From assembly GCF_000744225.1 (NCBI RefSeq), contig NZ_JQLN01000005.1:1302001-1366000 (forward strand): a stretch of 64,000 nucleotides of DNA, read 5' to 3'. This stretch comes from Kitasatospora mediocidica KCTC 9733 (GTDB taxonomy: Bacteria > Actinomycetota > Actinomycetes > Streptomycetales > Streptomycetaceae). A program made the position numbers and the translations under genes. A model generated the notes under the pieces. It was not told where the DNA came from. It searched no databases and worked only from the letters and a program-made list of their open reading frames with translations. Shown in pieces: positions 17,728 through 28,005 of the stretch (position 1 is its first letter; every line of letters starts with the position of its first letter).

Positions 17728-18615
17728 ATGAACCACGCCCCGCACCTGCGCGCCGAGGACCGTCCGGACTTCGGGCGGACCCTCGACGAGGCACTGCGCG
17801 ACAGCACGATCCTCGCTGCCCTGCGAGAGCGCCAGACCGGCCTGAACGCCGAACAGCTGCGCACCAAGGCACTCTTCGACCAGGACCTGATCGCCGAGGC
17901 GGCCCTCGACGAGTACCTGCACTACGCCGAACTGCGGGACGGCCTGCGGGACGGCCCGCGAACGTCTCACCCGGTGGTCGACGACCGCCCGAAGCGGCCC
18001 GGGCGGCCCGGGCCGCAGACCACCACAGAGCTGCTGGCCCAGCTCAGCTCGCCCGGCGGCGGGGGGCTCTGGCCGGTGCTGACCGTGCTGGTCCCGATGC
18101 TGTCGGTCGGCGCGGCGATCCTGCTGCTGCTCACCGGCTACATCCTGACCGGCACCGACAGCGGGGTCGGCTACGGCCGCTCGGTGCTCCTGTCGGGCTG
18201 GGCGGCGGCCGCGGTGGCCGCCGCCTCCCTGGTGATCGGGCTGGTCGGCCTGGTGCTCACCGCGCTGCGGGACGGCGCGGCCGGGCCCGGCGGCGAGGAC
18301 CCGGAGCTGCGGGCCGGCGTGGCCGAGGCCCGGGCCGCCTGGCAGCACGCGCTGCGCGAGCGCGGCCTGCTGCCGTACCTGCTGGCCAACCTGGACTCGG
18401 CACCGGCCCTCGCGCCGCGACCGCCCGGCCGCCGGCCCACCGCCGCCCCCGAGTTCAGCAGCCCCGGCTACAGCAGCGCGGCCTACGCCAGCCCCGGCTT
18501 CTCCAGCCCAGGCGTCGAGGGCGTGACCGACCCCGAGGGCCGCGAGCCGCGACCCACCGAGTTCAGCAGCCCCGGCTACAGCCCGCCGGGCTTCACCGGC
18601 CCGGACGAGGTCTGA
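17728..18615 (+). CDS. Membrane protein with C-terminal FSSPGY repeats
   Basis: A 295-residue protein of unknown function. The N-terminal ~90 residues are cytosolic and charged, two hydrophobic helices follow (LWPVLTVLVPMLSVGAAILL and a second Ala/Val-rich one), and the C-terminus has a short alpha-rich part and then a repeated Ser-Pro-Gly-aromatic motif (EFSSPGYSS, ASPGFSSPG, EFSSPGYSPPGF). The ATG at 17728 is chosen because it follows GGAGCGAACGGGG; an upstream GTG/ATG frame adds only 13 residues. The last 40 bp overlap the convergent YrdB-like gene. Confidence 0.75.
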   Translation: MNHAPHLRAEDRPDFGRTLDEALRDSTILAALRERQTGLNAEQLRTKALFDQDLIAEAALDEYLHYAELRDGLRDGPRTSHPVVDDRPKRPGRPGPQTTTELLAQLSSPGGGGLWPVLTVLVPMLSVGAAILLLLTGYILTGTDSGVGYGRSVLLSGWAAAAVAAASLVIGLVGLVLTALRDGAAGPGGEDPELRAGVAEARAAWQHALRERGLLPYLLANLDSAPALAPRPPGRRPTAAPEFSSPGYSSAAYASPGFSSPGVEGVTDPEGREPRPTEFSSPGYSPPGFTGPDEV

Positions 18616-19010
18616 CCGTCCGGGCCGCCCGGGCCGTCGGCCTCCTGGCGACGGTGCATCAACGCACCGCGGTCCACCGTGGCCAGCGCCGTGTTCAGCA
18701 GGACGAACACGGCGAAGCCGATCCCCCAGCCCACGCCCGCCACCGCCCCGAGCGCGACCGCACCGGCGCCGAAGACCAGCGCCTTCACCGCCAGCACCCC
18801 CGGCAACGGCAGCCGCACCACGGCCCGGGGCGCCGCGTACCGCCCCCAGAGCGCCGCGGCCGCCACCGGCGCGCCCAGCCCCAGCAGGATCCGGACCGCG
18901 AGCTCGTCGACCGCCGTCCACCCCCACCAGGCCAGGAACCCCAGGGCCGCCAGCTCGGCCAGGAAGGCCAGCCCCTCGTTGACGACGTGCAGACCTCTCG
19001 GTACCACCAT
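18576..19010 (-). CDS. YrdB/DUF2568-type small membrane protein
   Basis: A 144-residue protein with four hydrophobic helices and the YrdB-like pattern (FLAELAALGFLAWWGW near the start, PLPGVLAVKALVFG in the third helix). GGGGAG lies 5 bases before the ATG. Function unknown. It is convergent with, and overlaps by 40 bp, the preceding membrane-protein gene. Confidence 0.8.
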   Translation of the reverse strand: MVVPRGLHVVNEGLAFLAELAALGFLAWWGWTAVDELAVRILLGLGAPVAAAALWGRYAAPRAVVRLPLPGVLAVKALVFGAGAVALGAVAGVGWGIGFAVFVLLNTALATVDRGALMHRRQEADGPGGPDGQTSSGPVKPGGL

Positions 19011-19041
19011 CCGCGCTCCCCGTGAGTTCGTGAGTCCGTGC

Positions 19042-19473
19042 CTACTGTCCGGTCGAGAGATCGTGCGCGAAGTGCAGCGCCACGATCGCCATCCGTCGTG
19101 CGTGGTAGAAGCGGTGGGCCCCGTGGTTCGACACCCCGGAGTCCAGCTCGATCCGGACGCAGCCCGCCTGCCGGGCCCGGTCCTCCAGCTGTGCCAGCAG
19201 CCACCCGCCGATCCCGCCGGAGCGGACCTGCGGGTCGGTCACCAGGTCGTCGATGAAGAGCACCCGGCCCCGGCTGGTCGCCAGCATCCGGTGGCCGGCC
19301 ACCGCGACGCACCGCCCGCGCTCGTCGTAGGCGGCCGTGAAGACCAGCCCCTGCCCGTACGCCTCCGCCGCGAATGCCGCGAAGCCCGTCGGGCTCAACC
19401 CCGGGCGAAGCGAACGGATCAGCGGCGCGACGTCGCTCTGCAGAGCGCGATCCCCGGGCGCGATGTCAATCAT
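19042..19473 (-). CDS. GNAT-family N-acetyltransferase
   Basis: A 143-residue acetyltransferase. The acetyl-CoA binding motif A is readable as LVTDPQVRSGGIGGWLLAQLE, and motif B as HRFYHARRMAI. The ATG at 19473 is preferred over the upstream GTG because GGAG precedes it by exactly 6 bases. Substrate unknown. It lies 31 bp upstream of nothing on its strand other than the YrdB-like gene, so the two may be co-transcribed. Confidence 0.9.
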   Translation of the reverse strand: MIDIAPGDRALQSDVAPLIRSLRPGLSPTGFAAFAAEAYGQGLVFTAAYDERGRCVAVAGHRMLATSRGRVLFIDDLVTDPQVRSGGIGGWLLAQLEDRARQAGCVRIELDSGVSNHGAHRFYHARRMAIVALHFAHDLSTGQ

Positions 19474-19530
19474 GGTCAGCTCCACCCGGCCACCCTACGT
19501 GCGCCCGCCGCCGCGCCGGCCCCGCATCCG

Positions 19531-20202
19531 TCAACCCGTCGGGCCCACCGCGTCGGCCGGGACCAACGGCTGCCCGAGGACCACCGCCGTACTCACCGGC
19601 GCGGCCGCTGCCAGGACGGCCCGGACGAACTCCGGCGAGGCGAGGGCCGCCGCCGACGCCTCGACCCGCAGACCGGAACCGTCCGGGTCCGCACTCGCCG
19701 AGAAGACCTCGAAAGCCAGCAGATGGGCCTGTTGGGCCGCGAAGACCCGCTCGGAGGCCGCGTCCACGTCCCGGCGCGCGTAGCGGCACGCCAGCACCTC
19801 GACCGGCGTGCCGGCGGTCCCCGGCGCCGCGCGGCGGGCGGCGGCCACCAGGGCCTGCCCGCGCGCGGTGTCCGTCACGTACAGCAGCACCCGGCCGTGC
19901 GGCGGGTCCACCGCCAGCGTGCCGTACACGTCGGCGTAGCGGGTGCGGCCCTGCCCGTCGAGGGCTGCTGCGGCGGCGTCCAGCGCCGGGTCGGACGTCG
20001 GCGTCGAGGTCGGCGCCGGTGCCGGCACCGGCGTCGGTGCCCCGGTGACGGCGACCGGCGGGGCCGGCGAGCGCATCGGACCTCCCGGGTTCACCGAGGA
20101 GAGACCGACCGTGATCGGTCCCGTCGAGCGCTGCGCGGCACAGCCGCCCGCCCCCGCCAGCACGGCGGCACAGCAGAGCGCGAGCATCCATTGACGCATC
20201 AT
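19531..20202 (-). CDS. Putative lipoprotein, function unknown
   Basis: A 223-residue secreted protein. The signal peptide (MMRQWMLALCCAAVLAGAGGC) ends in a cysteine but the -3 residue is Ala rather than Leu, so lipidation is likely but not certain. A Pro/Thr/Ala-rich linker (~35-70) precedes a globular domain of unrecognised type. GGAGG precedes the tandem ATGs by 6 bases; the first was used. No operon partner is obvious. Confidence 0.7.
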   Translation of the reverse strand: MMRQWMLALCCAAVLAGAGGCAAQRSTGPITVGLSSVNPGGPMRSPAPPVAVTGAPTPVPAPAPTSTPTSDPALDAAAAALDGQGRTRYADVYGTLAVDPPHGRVLLYVTDTARGQALVAAARRAAPGTAGTPVEVLACRYARRDVDAASERVFAAQQAHLLAFEVFSASADPDGSGLRVEASAAALASPEFVRAVLAAAAPVSTAVVLGQPLVPADAVGPTG

Positions 20203-20288
20203 CAGCAGCCTCCGTCGACATCCGGGTTCAGACCCCGGTTCGACGCACCCGCCCCGCCGCCGGTTCCGCCATGGCGCTGTCGCCACCC

Positions 20289-21953
20289 CTACAGCGCCGC
20301 CAGGTTGCCGGCCAGGTCGTCCAGGCCCAGCGAGCCCTGGGAGAGTGCCTTCATGTGCCAGGCCTTCAGGTCGAAGGCCCCGCCCAGCCTGTGCCGGGCC
20401 ACCTCGCGGCCCCGCAACCAGGCGCGCTCGCCCAGCTTGTAGCCGATCGCCTGGCCCGGCCAGCCGAGGTAGCGGTCGATCTCGCTGGCGCGCATCTCGG
20501 CCGGGCTCCCGTTGTACGCCGCCATGAACTCCGCCGCCAGCGCCGGGGTCCAGCGCTCACCGGGGTGGAAACCGGAGTCGGCGGGGATCGCCAGGCCCAG
20601 GTGCATGCCGATGTCGACGATGACGCGGATGGTGCGGAGCATCTGCTCGTCCAGGAAGCCGAACCGCCGCGCGGGCTCGGTGAGGAAGCCGAGGTCGTCC
20701 ATCAGGCGCTCGGCATACAGCGCCCAGCCCTCGATGGTGGCGCTGACCTTGCCCAGCGAGACCTGGTAGCGGCTGAGCCGGTCGGCGACCAGGTTCCACT
20801 GCGCGAGCTGCAGGTGGTGCCCGGGCACCCCCTCGTGGTACCAGATGCTGACCAACTGCCAGGTGGGGAAGGCCTTACGGCCGAGCGTGGGCAGGTAGGT
20901 GCGGCCCGGACGGCTGAAGTCCAGGCTCGGGCCCGAGTAGTACGGCGCCGCCGCGCTGCCCTCGGGCGCGATCAGCGACTCGACCCGGCGCACCGGCGGC
21001 GCGATGTCGAAGTGCCGTCCGTCCAGCGCCTCGATCGCCTCGTCCATCAACTCCTGCAGCCAGACCCGGATCCCCTCCGCGCCGACGACCGTGTGGCCGT
21101 GCTCGTCGAGGTACCGGACCACCTCCAGCGGGCTCGCGCCGGGGAGCACCCGGTCCGCCTCGGTCCGCAGCTCGGCGTTCATCCGGTGGAACTCGCTCCA
21201 GGCCCAGTCGTACGCCTCGTCCAGGTCGAGGTCGGCGCCGGTGCAGAACCGGGCGGCGCGCAGGTAGCGCTCACGGCCGACGCCGTCCGGGCTCCCTTCG
21301 GCGGCAGGGAGGTAGCTGCCGCGCAGCCAGTCGCCGAACTCGCCTACCGCGGCGGTGGCTTGACGGGCGGCCGCGTCCAACTCGGGCCGCAGCCGGTCGG
21401 ATCCCCGCGCGACGAAGCCGGTGAACCAGTCGGCGGCGGTCCAGGCGGCGTACTGGTCGGCGACCGCGGCCGCCTGCCGGGGCGCCGCGAGCAGCCCGCG
21501 CGCGATCCCCTCGGTCAGCGTGGCCCGGTAACCCTCCAGCGCCCCGGCCATGTTGCGCATCCGGCCGGCCACGAGCGCCCAGTCCTCGTCGGTCTCGGTC
21601 GGCATGTAGGTGAAGATCTCCCGCACCCACTGGACGGGCGACCCGATGATCCGCAACTGCCGCAGGTGGTCACCGGCCTCGTGCACCGCGAGCTCCGCCG
21701 TCAGCCGCTCCCGCAGCAACCGGGCGCACACCTCCTCCTCCGCCGCCCCCGGCACGGACGGCGCCGCGTCGAGCTCCGCCAACGCCCGCCGGGCCAGCGC
21801 GGCGCGCGCGTCGAAGCCGTCCGACGACAGGTCCAACTGCCGCGCGTCACCCTGGTTCACCCCCATCCAGGTGGCCACCATCGGGTCCAGGGCGGCGACC
21901 CGGTCGAGATGGTCGTCGGCGATGCTGCGCGGGGTGCTCGATTCCTCTGCCAT
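20289..21953 (-). CDS. DUF885-family metallopeptidase-like protein, copy 1
   Basis: A 554-residue alpha-helical protein of the DUF885 family, which has the gluzincin-like metal motif HEGVPGHH (here in WYHEGVPGHHLQLAQW) and a downstream Glu-rich helix (EGWALYAERLMDDLG) typical of zinc peptidases. No signal peptide, so cytosolic. The internal ATG at 21953 gives an N-terminus that aligns with copy 2 (both reach TPRxIADD at the same distance). It lies 56 bp from the adjacent paralogue on the same strand and could be co-transcribed with it. Substrate unknown. Confidence 0.88.
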   Translation of the reverse strand: MAEESSTPRSIADDHLDRVAALDPMVATWMGVNQGDARQLDLSSDGFDARAALARRALAELDAAPSVPGAAEEEVCARLLRERLTAELAVHEAGDHLRQLRIIGSPVQWVREIFTYMPTETDEDWALVAGRMRNMAGALEGYRATLTEGIARGLLAAPRQAAAVADQYAAWTAADWFTGFVARGSDRLRPELDAAARQATAAVGEFGDWLRGSYLPAAEGSPDGVGRERYLRAARFCTGADLDLDEAYDWAWSEFHRMNAELRTEADRVLPGASPLEVVRYLDEHGHTVVGAEGIRVWLQELMDEAIEALDGRHFDIAPPVRRVESLIAPEGSAAAPYYSGPSLDFSRPGRTYLPTLGRKAFPTWQLVSIWYHEGVPGHHLQLAQWNLVADRLSRYQVSLGKVSATIEGWALYAERLMDDLGFLTEPARRFGFLDEQMLRTIRVIVDIGMHLGLAIPADSGFHPGERWTPALAAEFMAAYNGSPAEMRASEIDRYLGWPGQAIGYKLGERAWLRGREVARHRLGGAFDLKAWHMKALSQGSLGLDDLAGNLAAL

Positions 21954-22009
21954 GCGGACCATCCTGACCCAGCCTCGCCGCCCGCGACAGGGATTACCCC
22001 CCTCCCGCG

Positions 22010-23686
22010 CTACAGCGCCGCGAGGTTGTCGACGAGGTCGTCCAGGCCGAAGGACCCCTGCGAGAGCGCCTTCATGTGCCAGGCCTTCAGGTCGAAGGCC
22101 CCGCCGAGGCGCCGCTCGGCCGCCGCGCGGCCCTGCAACCAGGCGCGCTCGCCCAGCTTGTAGCCGATCGCCTGGCCGGGCCGGCCGAGGTAGCGGTCGA
22201 TCTCGCTGGAGCGGCGCTTGGCCGGGCTGCCGTGGTAGGCGGCCATGAACGCGGTGGCCAGCTCCGGGGTCCAGCGCTCACCGGGGTGGAAACCGGAGTC
22301 GGCGGGGATGGCGAGACCGAGGTGCATGCCGATGTCGATGATCACCCGGATGATGCGCAGCATCTGCTTGTCCAGGTAGCCCAGGCGGTTGGCGGGATCG
22401 GTGAGGAATCCGAGCTCGTCCATCAGGCGCTCGGCGTACAGCGCCCAACCCTCCACGTTGGCACTGATCTTGCCGAGCGTGACCTGGTAGCGGCTGAGCC
22501 GGTCGGCGACCACGTTCCACTGCGCGAGCTGCAGGTGGTGGCCGGGCACCCCCTCGTGGTACCAGGTGCTGACCAGCTGCCAGGTCGGGAAGGACTCCCG
22601 GCCGAGCGTGGGCAGGTAGGTGCGGCCCGGACGGCTGAAGTCCAGGCTCGGGCCCGCGTAGTACGGCGCGGCGGCGCTCCCCGGCGGCGCGATGCGGGAC
22701 TCGACGTTGCGGACCGGGCCGGAGATGTCGAAGTGAACCCCGTCGAGGGCGTCGACCGCCTCGTCCATGACCTGCTGCAACCAGTCGCGGATACCCTCCT
22801 CCCCCTTGATCGCGTGGCCGTGCCCGTTCAGATGTCCCATCGCCTCCAGCACGGTGGCCCCGGGCAGCACCCGGCCGGCCTCGGCCCGCATCTGCGCGAG
22901 CATCCGGTGGAACTCGTCCCAGGCCCAGGCGTAGGCCTCGTCCACGTCGAGGTCGGCGCCGGTCCAGTAGCGGGCGGCGCGCAGATAGCGCTCACGGCCG
23001 ACGCCGTCCGGGGTCCCTTCGGCGGCGCAGGCGTAGTCGTCCCGCAGCCAGTCGCGGAACGCGCCGACGGCGGCGGTCGCCCGGCCGGCCGCGTGGTCCA
23101 GTTCGGGACGCAGCCGCTCCGGCCCGTCCGCGACGAAGTCGGCGAACCACCCGGCACCACCGGTGTCCTCGCCGGTCCACGCGGTGAGCTGCCCGGCCAC
23201 GACACCGGCCTGCCGGGGCGCCGCGAGCAGCCCGCGCGCGATCCCCTCGGTCAGCGTCGCCCGGTAACCGTCCAGCGCCCCCGGCAGGTTGCGCAACCGG
23301 CCGGCCACCACCGCCCAGTCCTCCTCGGTGGCGGTCGGCATCATCGTGAAGATCCCCCGCAACTGGTGGACCGGCGCACCCGTGTTGTACAGCTGACGGA
23401 AGTTGTCGCCGGCCTCCTGCACGGCCAGCCCCGCCGCGAGCCGCTCCCGCAACAGCCGGGCACACGCCAGCTCGGCGGGGTCCGCGGTGACGGGTGCGCC
23501 ATCGAGCGCGGCCAGCGCAGCGCGAGCGAGCTCGGCGGCGGCCTCCAGCCCCTGCGGCGACAGGTCCGGCTGCCGGTCGTCGTCCAGGTGCAGGCCCAGC
23601 CTGGCGGACGTCGCCGGATCTGCTGCGGCGACCTGCTCGACGTAGTCATCGGCGATCCGGCGGGGGGTCTTCAGATGATCTGTCAT
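22010..23686 (-). CDS. DUF885-family metallopeptidase-like protein, copy 2
   Basis: A 558-residue paralogue of the gene downstream, clearly a tandem duplicate: the C-terminal 250 residues match almost without gaps (for example IPADSGFHPGERWTP and GQAIGYKLGERAWL in both). It keeps the WYHEGVPGHHLQ metal motif and the EGWALYAERLMDELG helix. The start MTDHLKTPRRIADD at 23686 is used; the frame continues upstream to 24559, but there it runs antisense to the next gene and through a Nudix remnant. The N-terminal halves have diverged more than the C-terminal halves. Confidence 0.88.
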   Translation of the reverse strand: MTDHLKTPRRIADDYVEQVAAADPATSARLGLHLDDDRQPDLSPQGLEAAAELARAALAALDGAPVTADPAELACARLLRERLAAGLAVQEAGDNFRQLYNTGAPVHQLRGIFTMMPTATEEDWAVVAGRLRNLPGALDGYRATLTEGIARGLLAAPRQAGVVAGQLTAWTGEDTGGAGWFADFVADGPERLRPELDHAAGRATAAVGAFRDWLRDDYACAAEGTPDGVGRERYLRAARYWTGADLDVDEAYAWAWDEFHRMLAQMRAEAGRVLPGATVLEAMGHLNGHGHAIKGEEGIRDWLQQVMDEAVDALDGVHFDISGPVRNVESRIAPPGSAAAPYYAGPSLDFSRPGRTYLPTLGRESFPTWQLVSTWYHEGVPGHHLQLAQWNVVADRLSRYQVTLGKISANVEGWALYAERLMDELGFLTDPANRLGYLDKQMLRIIRVIIDIGMHLGLAIPADSGFHPGERWTPELATAFMAAYHGSPAKRRSSEIDRYLGRPGQAIGYKLGERAWLQGRAAAERRLGGAFDLKAWHMKALSQGSFGLDDLVDNLAAL

Positions 23687-23828
23687 TCCGCCATTCTTTC
23701 CCCCGGTCCCCCATCGGGGTTCATCCGGCCACGTGCTCACCTCCTCCCGGCCGCGCGAGCCACACGATGGGCGTGGTGCGGTCGCCCGGCCGCACCGGAC
23801 GGATTCGCAGCTGAAGCAGGTGAGGACG

Positions 23829-24287
23829 ATGTTCCGCAGTTCGTTCGCGGTACCGGTGCTGGCGCTCTTGCTCACGGCAACGCCCGCAGCAGCGGCCGAC
23901 GCCCCGCGCGGCCCGGACCTTCTGGTACTGGCACCGGCCCCGGTTCTGGTCGCCTCCGGCGGCAACTCGACGGTGCACGCCCACGTGATCAACAACGGCG
24001 ACGCGACGACCACCCAGCCGTTCACCCTGTCCGTCCACGTCCCGCCCGGCGTCTCCTTCGCCAACCCCACCTCCCCGACCAGCTGCACCATCCTCCCCTT
24101 CGGCCACACCGTCACCTGCACCTTCCCCGCCGGCCTCCACCCCGGCGAGACGGCCGGCGCCGACCTCCCGCTCTCCGTCTCCTCCGGCATGCCCCCAGGC
24201 GTGCTCACCGGCACCGTCGAAGCAACCCTCCCCGGCGACCCGACCCCGCAGGACGACACCGCACAGTTCCAGGTCGTGATCCGGTAG
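23829..24287 (+). CDS. Small secreted protein with a DUF11/CARDB-like domain
   Basis: A 152-residue exported protein: signal peptide of ~23 residues ending in AAA-AD, then one immunoglobulin-like beta domain of the type found in DUF11 or CARDB repeats (NNGDATTTQPFTLSVHVPPGVSF; two Cys around TSCTILPFGHTVTCTF, likely a disulphide). AGGTGAGG precedes the ATG. Lacking a wall anchor, it is probably released or bound through partners. The last residues are close to a region of gene remnants. Confidence 0.75.
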   Translation: MFRSSFAVPVLALLLTATPAAAADAPRGPDLLVLAPAPVLVASGGNSTVHAHVINNGDATTTQPFTLSVHVPPGVSFANPTSPTSCTILPFGHTVTCTFPAGLHPGETAGADLPLSVSSGMPPGVLTGTVEATLPGDPTPQDDTAQFQVVIR

Positions 24288-24379
24288 GACTGCCCTGCTC
24301 CGAGCAGCCCCCGGCCGCTCAGAGCGGGCCGACACAGCAGACATCGAGCACCAGGTCCGGCAGGTAACGGCGCTACTGA

Positions 24380-24575
24380 GGCGTAAATGAGCGGCTTCAT
24401 CTCGCCGGCTGTCCAGCCGGTCTCCTCCAGCACCTCGCGGGCTGGGGCTGCGGCCGGTGTCTCGTGGGCTTCGATCAGCTCCATGGGAAGTTCCCAGGCC
24501 CACGAGTCGATGATGAAGCGGTGGCGCCACATCATCGGCACCTGCTTCTCGCTGTTCACGACGTGCCGTACGTGG
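24380..24575 (-). pseudogene. Nudix hydrolase remnant
   Basis: A minus-strand reading shows HRFIIDSWAWELPMELIEAH and then APAREVLEETGWTAGEMKPL, which is a Nudix box (Gly replaced by Met/Glu at its start) with its flanks, as in ADP-ribose pyrophosphatase-type enzymes. Only ~65 codons can be aligned: the N-terminal part stops at a junction near 24565 and the C-terminal part degenerates after LIYA at ~24380. The typical ELPGGLIE is changed to ELPMELIE, so the box is damaged as well. Confidence 0.7.
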
Positions 24576-24675
24576 GCTCGACGACGACGAGAAGGGTACG
24601 GATACTATCCGCACCCTTGGCGGTGACCAGCAGCTTTCCATCATCAGCGAGTCCGGTCTCTACTCGTTGGTCCTT
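24559..24675 (+). pseudogene. Fragment of a BRO-N (phage antirepressor) domain
   Basis: In the frame that includes 24601, the plus strand reads LDDDEKGTDTIRTLGGDQQL followed by SIISESGLYSLVL. This is the characteristic end of a BRO family N-terminal domain, found in phage antirepressors. No start, no N-terminal half and no C-terminal domain are present. It abuts the Nudix remnant on one side and, at ~24675, the remnant of a regulator on the other. Confidence 0.65.
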
Positions 24676-25102
24676 CCTGTGGCTGGAACAGGCGAACCTG
24701 GCCGGCGCGCTCCGCCGGAAAGCCCAGACCGGTTGCCGGATCCGATTCCTTATCGGCGATCCGGACAGTCCTGTCACTCGGGCTCGCGAGGCCGAGGAGG
24801 GCGTCCCGCTTACCCTGTCCACCCGTATCGCCGTGACGCTGAGTGAGCTGCAACGGCTGCGGGGCGTTGGGGACATCGAGGGGCGGTTCGAGACCGGACA
24901 CGTCAACCTGTCCGTCTTCCGGTTCGATGACGAGATGATCGTGACGCCGATCCTCGCCCGCAGGGTCGGCCATGACTCGCCGATGATGCACCTGAGGCGA
25001 GCGCAGGACGACGGCATGTTGGATCGGTTCGCCGATCACGTCGAAGAACTCTGGAGTCGCGGGCGCAACATCTGGGAGGGAGCGCAACATGGCCAGGCGT
25101 GA
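24674..25102 (+). pseudogene. C-terminal half of a DUF5919-like regulator, N-terminus missing
   Basis: A 143-codon stretch (FLWLEQANLAGALRRKAQ, RIRFLIGDPDS, FRFDDEMIVTP, then a C-terminal HVEELW helix) resembles the C-terminal domain of actinobacterial XRE-type regulators that typically precede a Nudix gene. The HTH half is absent: upstream of 24674 the frame is unrelated, and a BRO-N fragment reads in another frame. The stop overlaps the start of the Nudix gene by 14 bp, as expected for an ancestral operon. It may still be translated as part of a meaningless longer frame from 24464. Confidence 0.6.
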
Positions 25103-25556
25103 CTACGAGGACGACCCGAACGCACCGAAGCCCAACAGCCTCGTTCCAGCCGCCTCAGTGGTCGTCGTGGACGAGTCAGGCCGCATCCTGCTCCAGCGGC
25201 GTACGGACAACGGGATGTGGGCGCTGCCCGGCGGAAAGATGGAGCTGGGCGAATCACTCGCGGGGTGCGGCATCCGGGAGACCTTCGAAGAGACCGGCAT
25301 CCACGTGGAGATCACGGGCATTGTGGGGACCTACACCAACCCCGGCCACGTCTTCGCCTACGACGACGGCGAAGTGCGCCAGGAGTTCTCCATCTGCCTG
25401 CTCGCTCGGCCGACGAGCGGAGAACTGCGAGTGTCCGACGAGTCGTTCGAGGTGGCCTGGTTCAAGCCGGATGACGTGAACGGCCTGGCCATGGTCCCGA
25501 GCATCCGCAAGCGGATCGACGACTGGCGATCCGGACGGGGCCCGGCCATCCGGTAG
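25089..25556 (+). CDS. Nudix hydrolase
   Basis: A 155-residue intact Nudix enzyme: the box is readable as GGKMELGESLAGCGIRETFEE followed by TG (GxxxxxExxxxxxxREUxEExGU pattern, with CGIRETFEETGI), in an otherwise ordinary alpha/beta/alpha domain (VPAASVVVVDESGRILLQRR in front, a WFKPDDV segment behind). GGGAGGGAGCG precedes the ATG. The start overlaps the broken regulator upstream, which probably once controlled it. Substrate cannot be told; MutT-like nucleotide sanitation or signalling nucleotide hydrolysis are possible. Confidence 0.9.
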   Translation: MARRDYEDDPNAPKPNSLVPAASVVVVDESGRILLQRRTDNGMWALPGGKMELGESLAGCGIRETFEETGIHVEITGIVGTYTNPGHVFAYDDGEVRQEFSICLLARPTSGELRVSDESFEVAWFKPDDVNGLAMVPSIRKRIDDWRSGRGPAIR

Positions 25557-25642
25557 TCGGATGCCGAGGCATACCAGTACGTCCGGGCACTGCGCTGGGA
25601 AGCCCCCTCCTGCCTCCCAGAGCAGCCGTGCACACGCCGACG

Positions 25643-25672
25643 GGGCCGGGAGCTGGACGGTGCTCCCGGCCC
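25643..25672. terminator. Bidirectional hairpin between the Nudix gene and thiC
   Basis: GGGCCGGGAGC and GCTCCCGGCCC form an 11-bp perfect stem with an 8-nt loop, 20 bp from the thiC stop and 87 bp from the Nudix stop. Confidence 0.75.
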
Positions 25673-25691
25673 GGGTGGCCGGCGGGTGCCG

Positions 25692-27512
<1,821 letters not shown>

Positions 27513-27523
27513 CAGACCCTCTT

Positions 27524-27632
27524 ACTCCCTACGCCGGCATTACCCGGTCCAGGTTCCTGCGGTCGACGCAGCGATCGGTACGCGGCCCGCGTACCTGTCA
27601 GCGCCCTCTCAGCCCGGTGCTCCGAGCTCCCG
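27524..27632 (-). promoter_or_regulatory. TPP riboswitch (THI element) upstream of thiC
   Basis: On the minus strand the conserved parts are readable in order: the CTGAGAGG box and CGCTGACAGG, a variable stem, then CGCAGGAACCTGGACCGGG and TAATGCCGGCGTAGGGAG, the canonical thiamine-pyrophosphate aptamer. The closing stem ends about 10 bases before the thiC start and its 3' strand is next to the AAGAGGG ribosome site, so ligand-dependent masking of translation initiation is the likely mechanism; no terminator is visible between aptamer and gene. Confidence 0.96.
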
Positions 27633-27798
27633 TTCTGCAGGCGGTCTTGCCTGCACAAAAGACGTCCCCAAGGTAGCGGCAGCGCGCCCGGGGGTCCAGA
27701 GGGGGGTCCGGAGTATGGGCAGGTCCCGGCCAGTGCGGCAGACTGGGAGGCGGTTCGCCGCTCCGCGGGGAACGGGTGGCGGAAGGGGGCACGCACGC

Positions 27799-28005
27799 AT
27801 GATCGGCTGCACGGGACGGGTCACGGGCAGGGTCGGACCGGGGCTGGTGGGCGAGGTGCTGGTGCACGTACCGCAGCGCCAGGGGACCGAGGCGTTCCTC
27901 GCCTACCCGGCCGCGCCGGGGGAGTTGCTGCCGGTCGGCACACCCGTCGTGGTGGTCGACTACCAGCCGCCGCGGACGGTCTTCGTGGCCCCCGCGTACG
28001 GGTGA
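27799..28005 (+). CDS. NfeD-like small OB-fold protein
   Basis: A 68-residue protein (MIGCTGRVTGRVGPGLVGEV at the start, PVGTPVVVVDYQPPRTVFV at the end), looking like the soluble OB domain at the C-terminus of NfeD proteins. GGAAGGGGG precedes the ATG. It lies 124 bp upstream of a flotillin gene on the same strand; NfeD-type proteins and flotillins are encoded together in many bacteria, which supports the call. Longer in-frame extensions upstream cross the riboswitch and are rejected. No membrane helix is present, unlike full NfeD. Confidence 0.7.
   Translation: MIGCTGRVTGRVGPGLVGEVLVHVPQRQGTEAFLAYPAAPGELLPVGTPVVVVDYQPPRTVFVAPAYG

Noticed and set aside
24464..25102. The 212-codon frame as one intact gene
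   Set aside because: Its first ~70 codons read other remnants out of frame; only the part from 24674 resembles a protein family.
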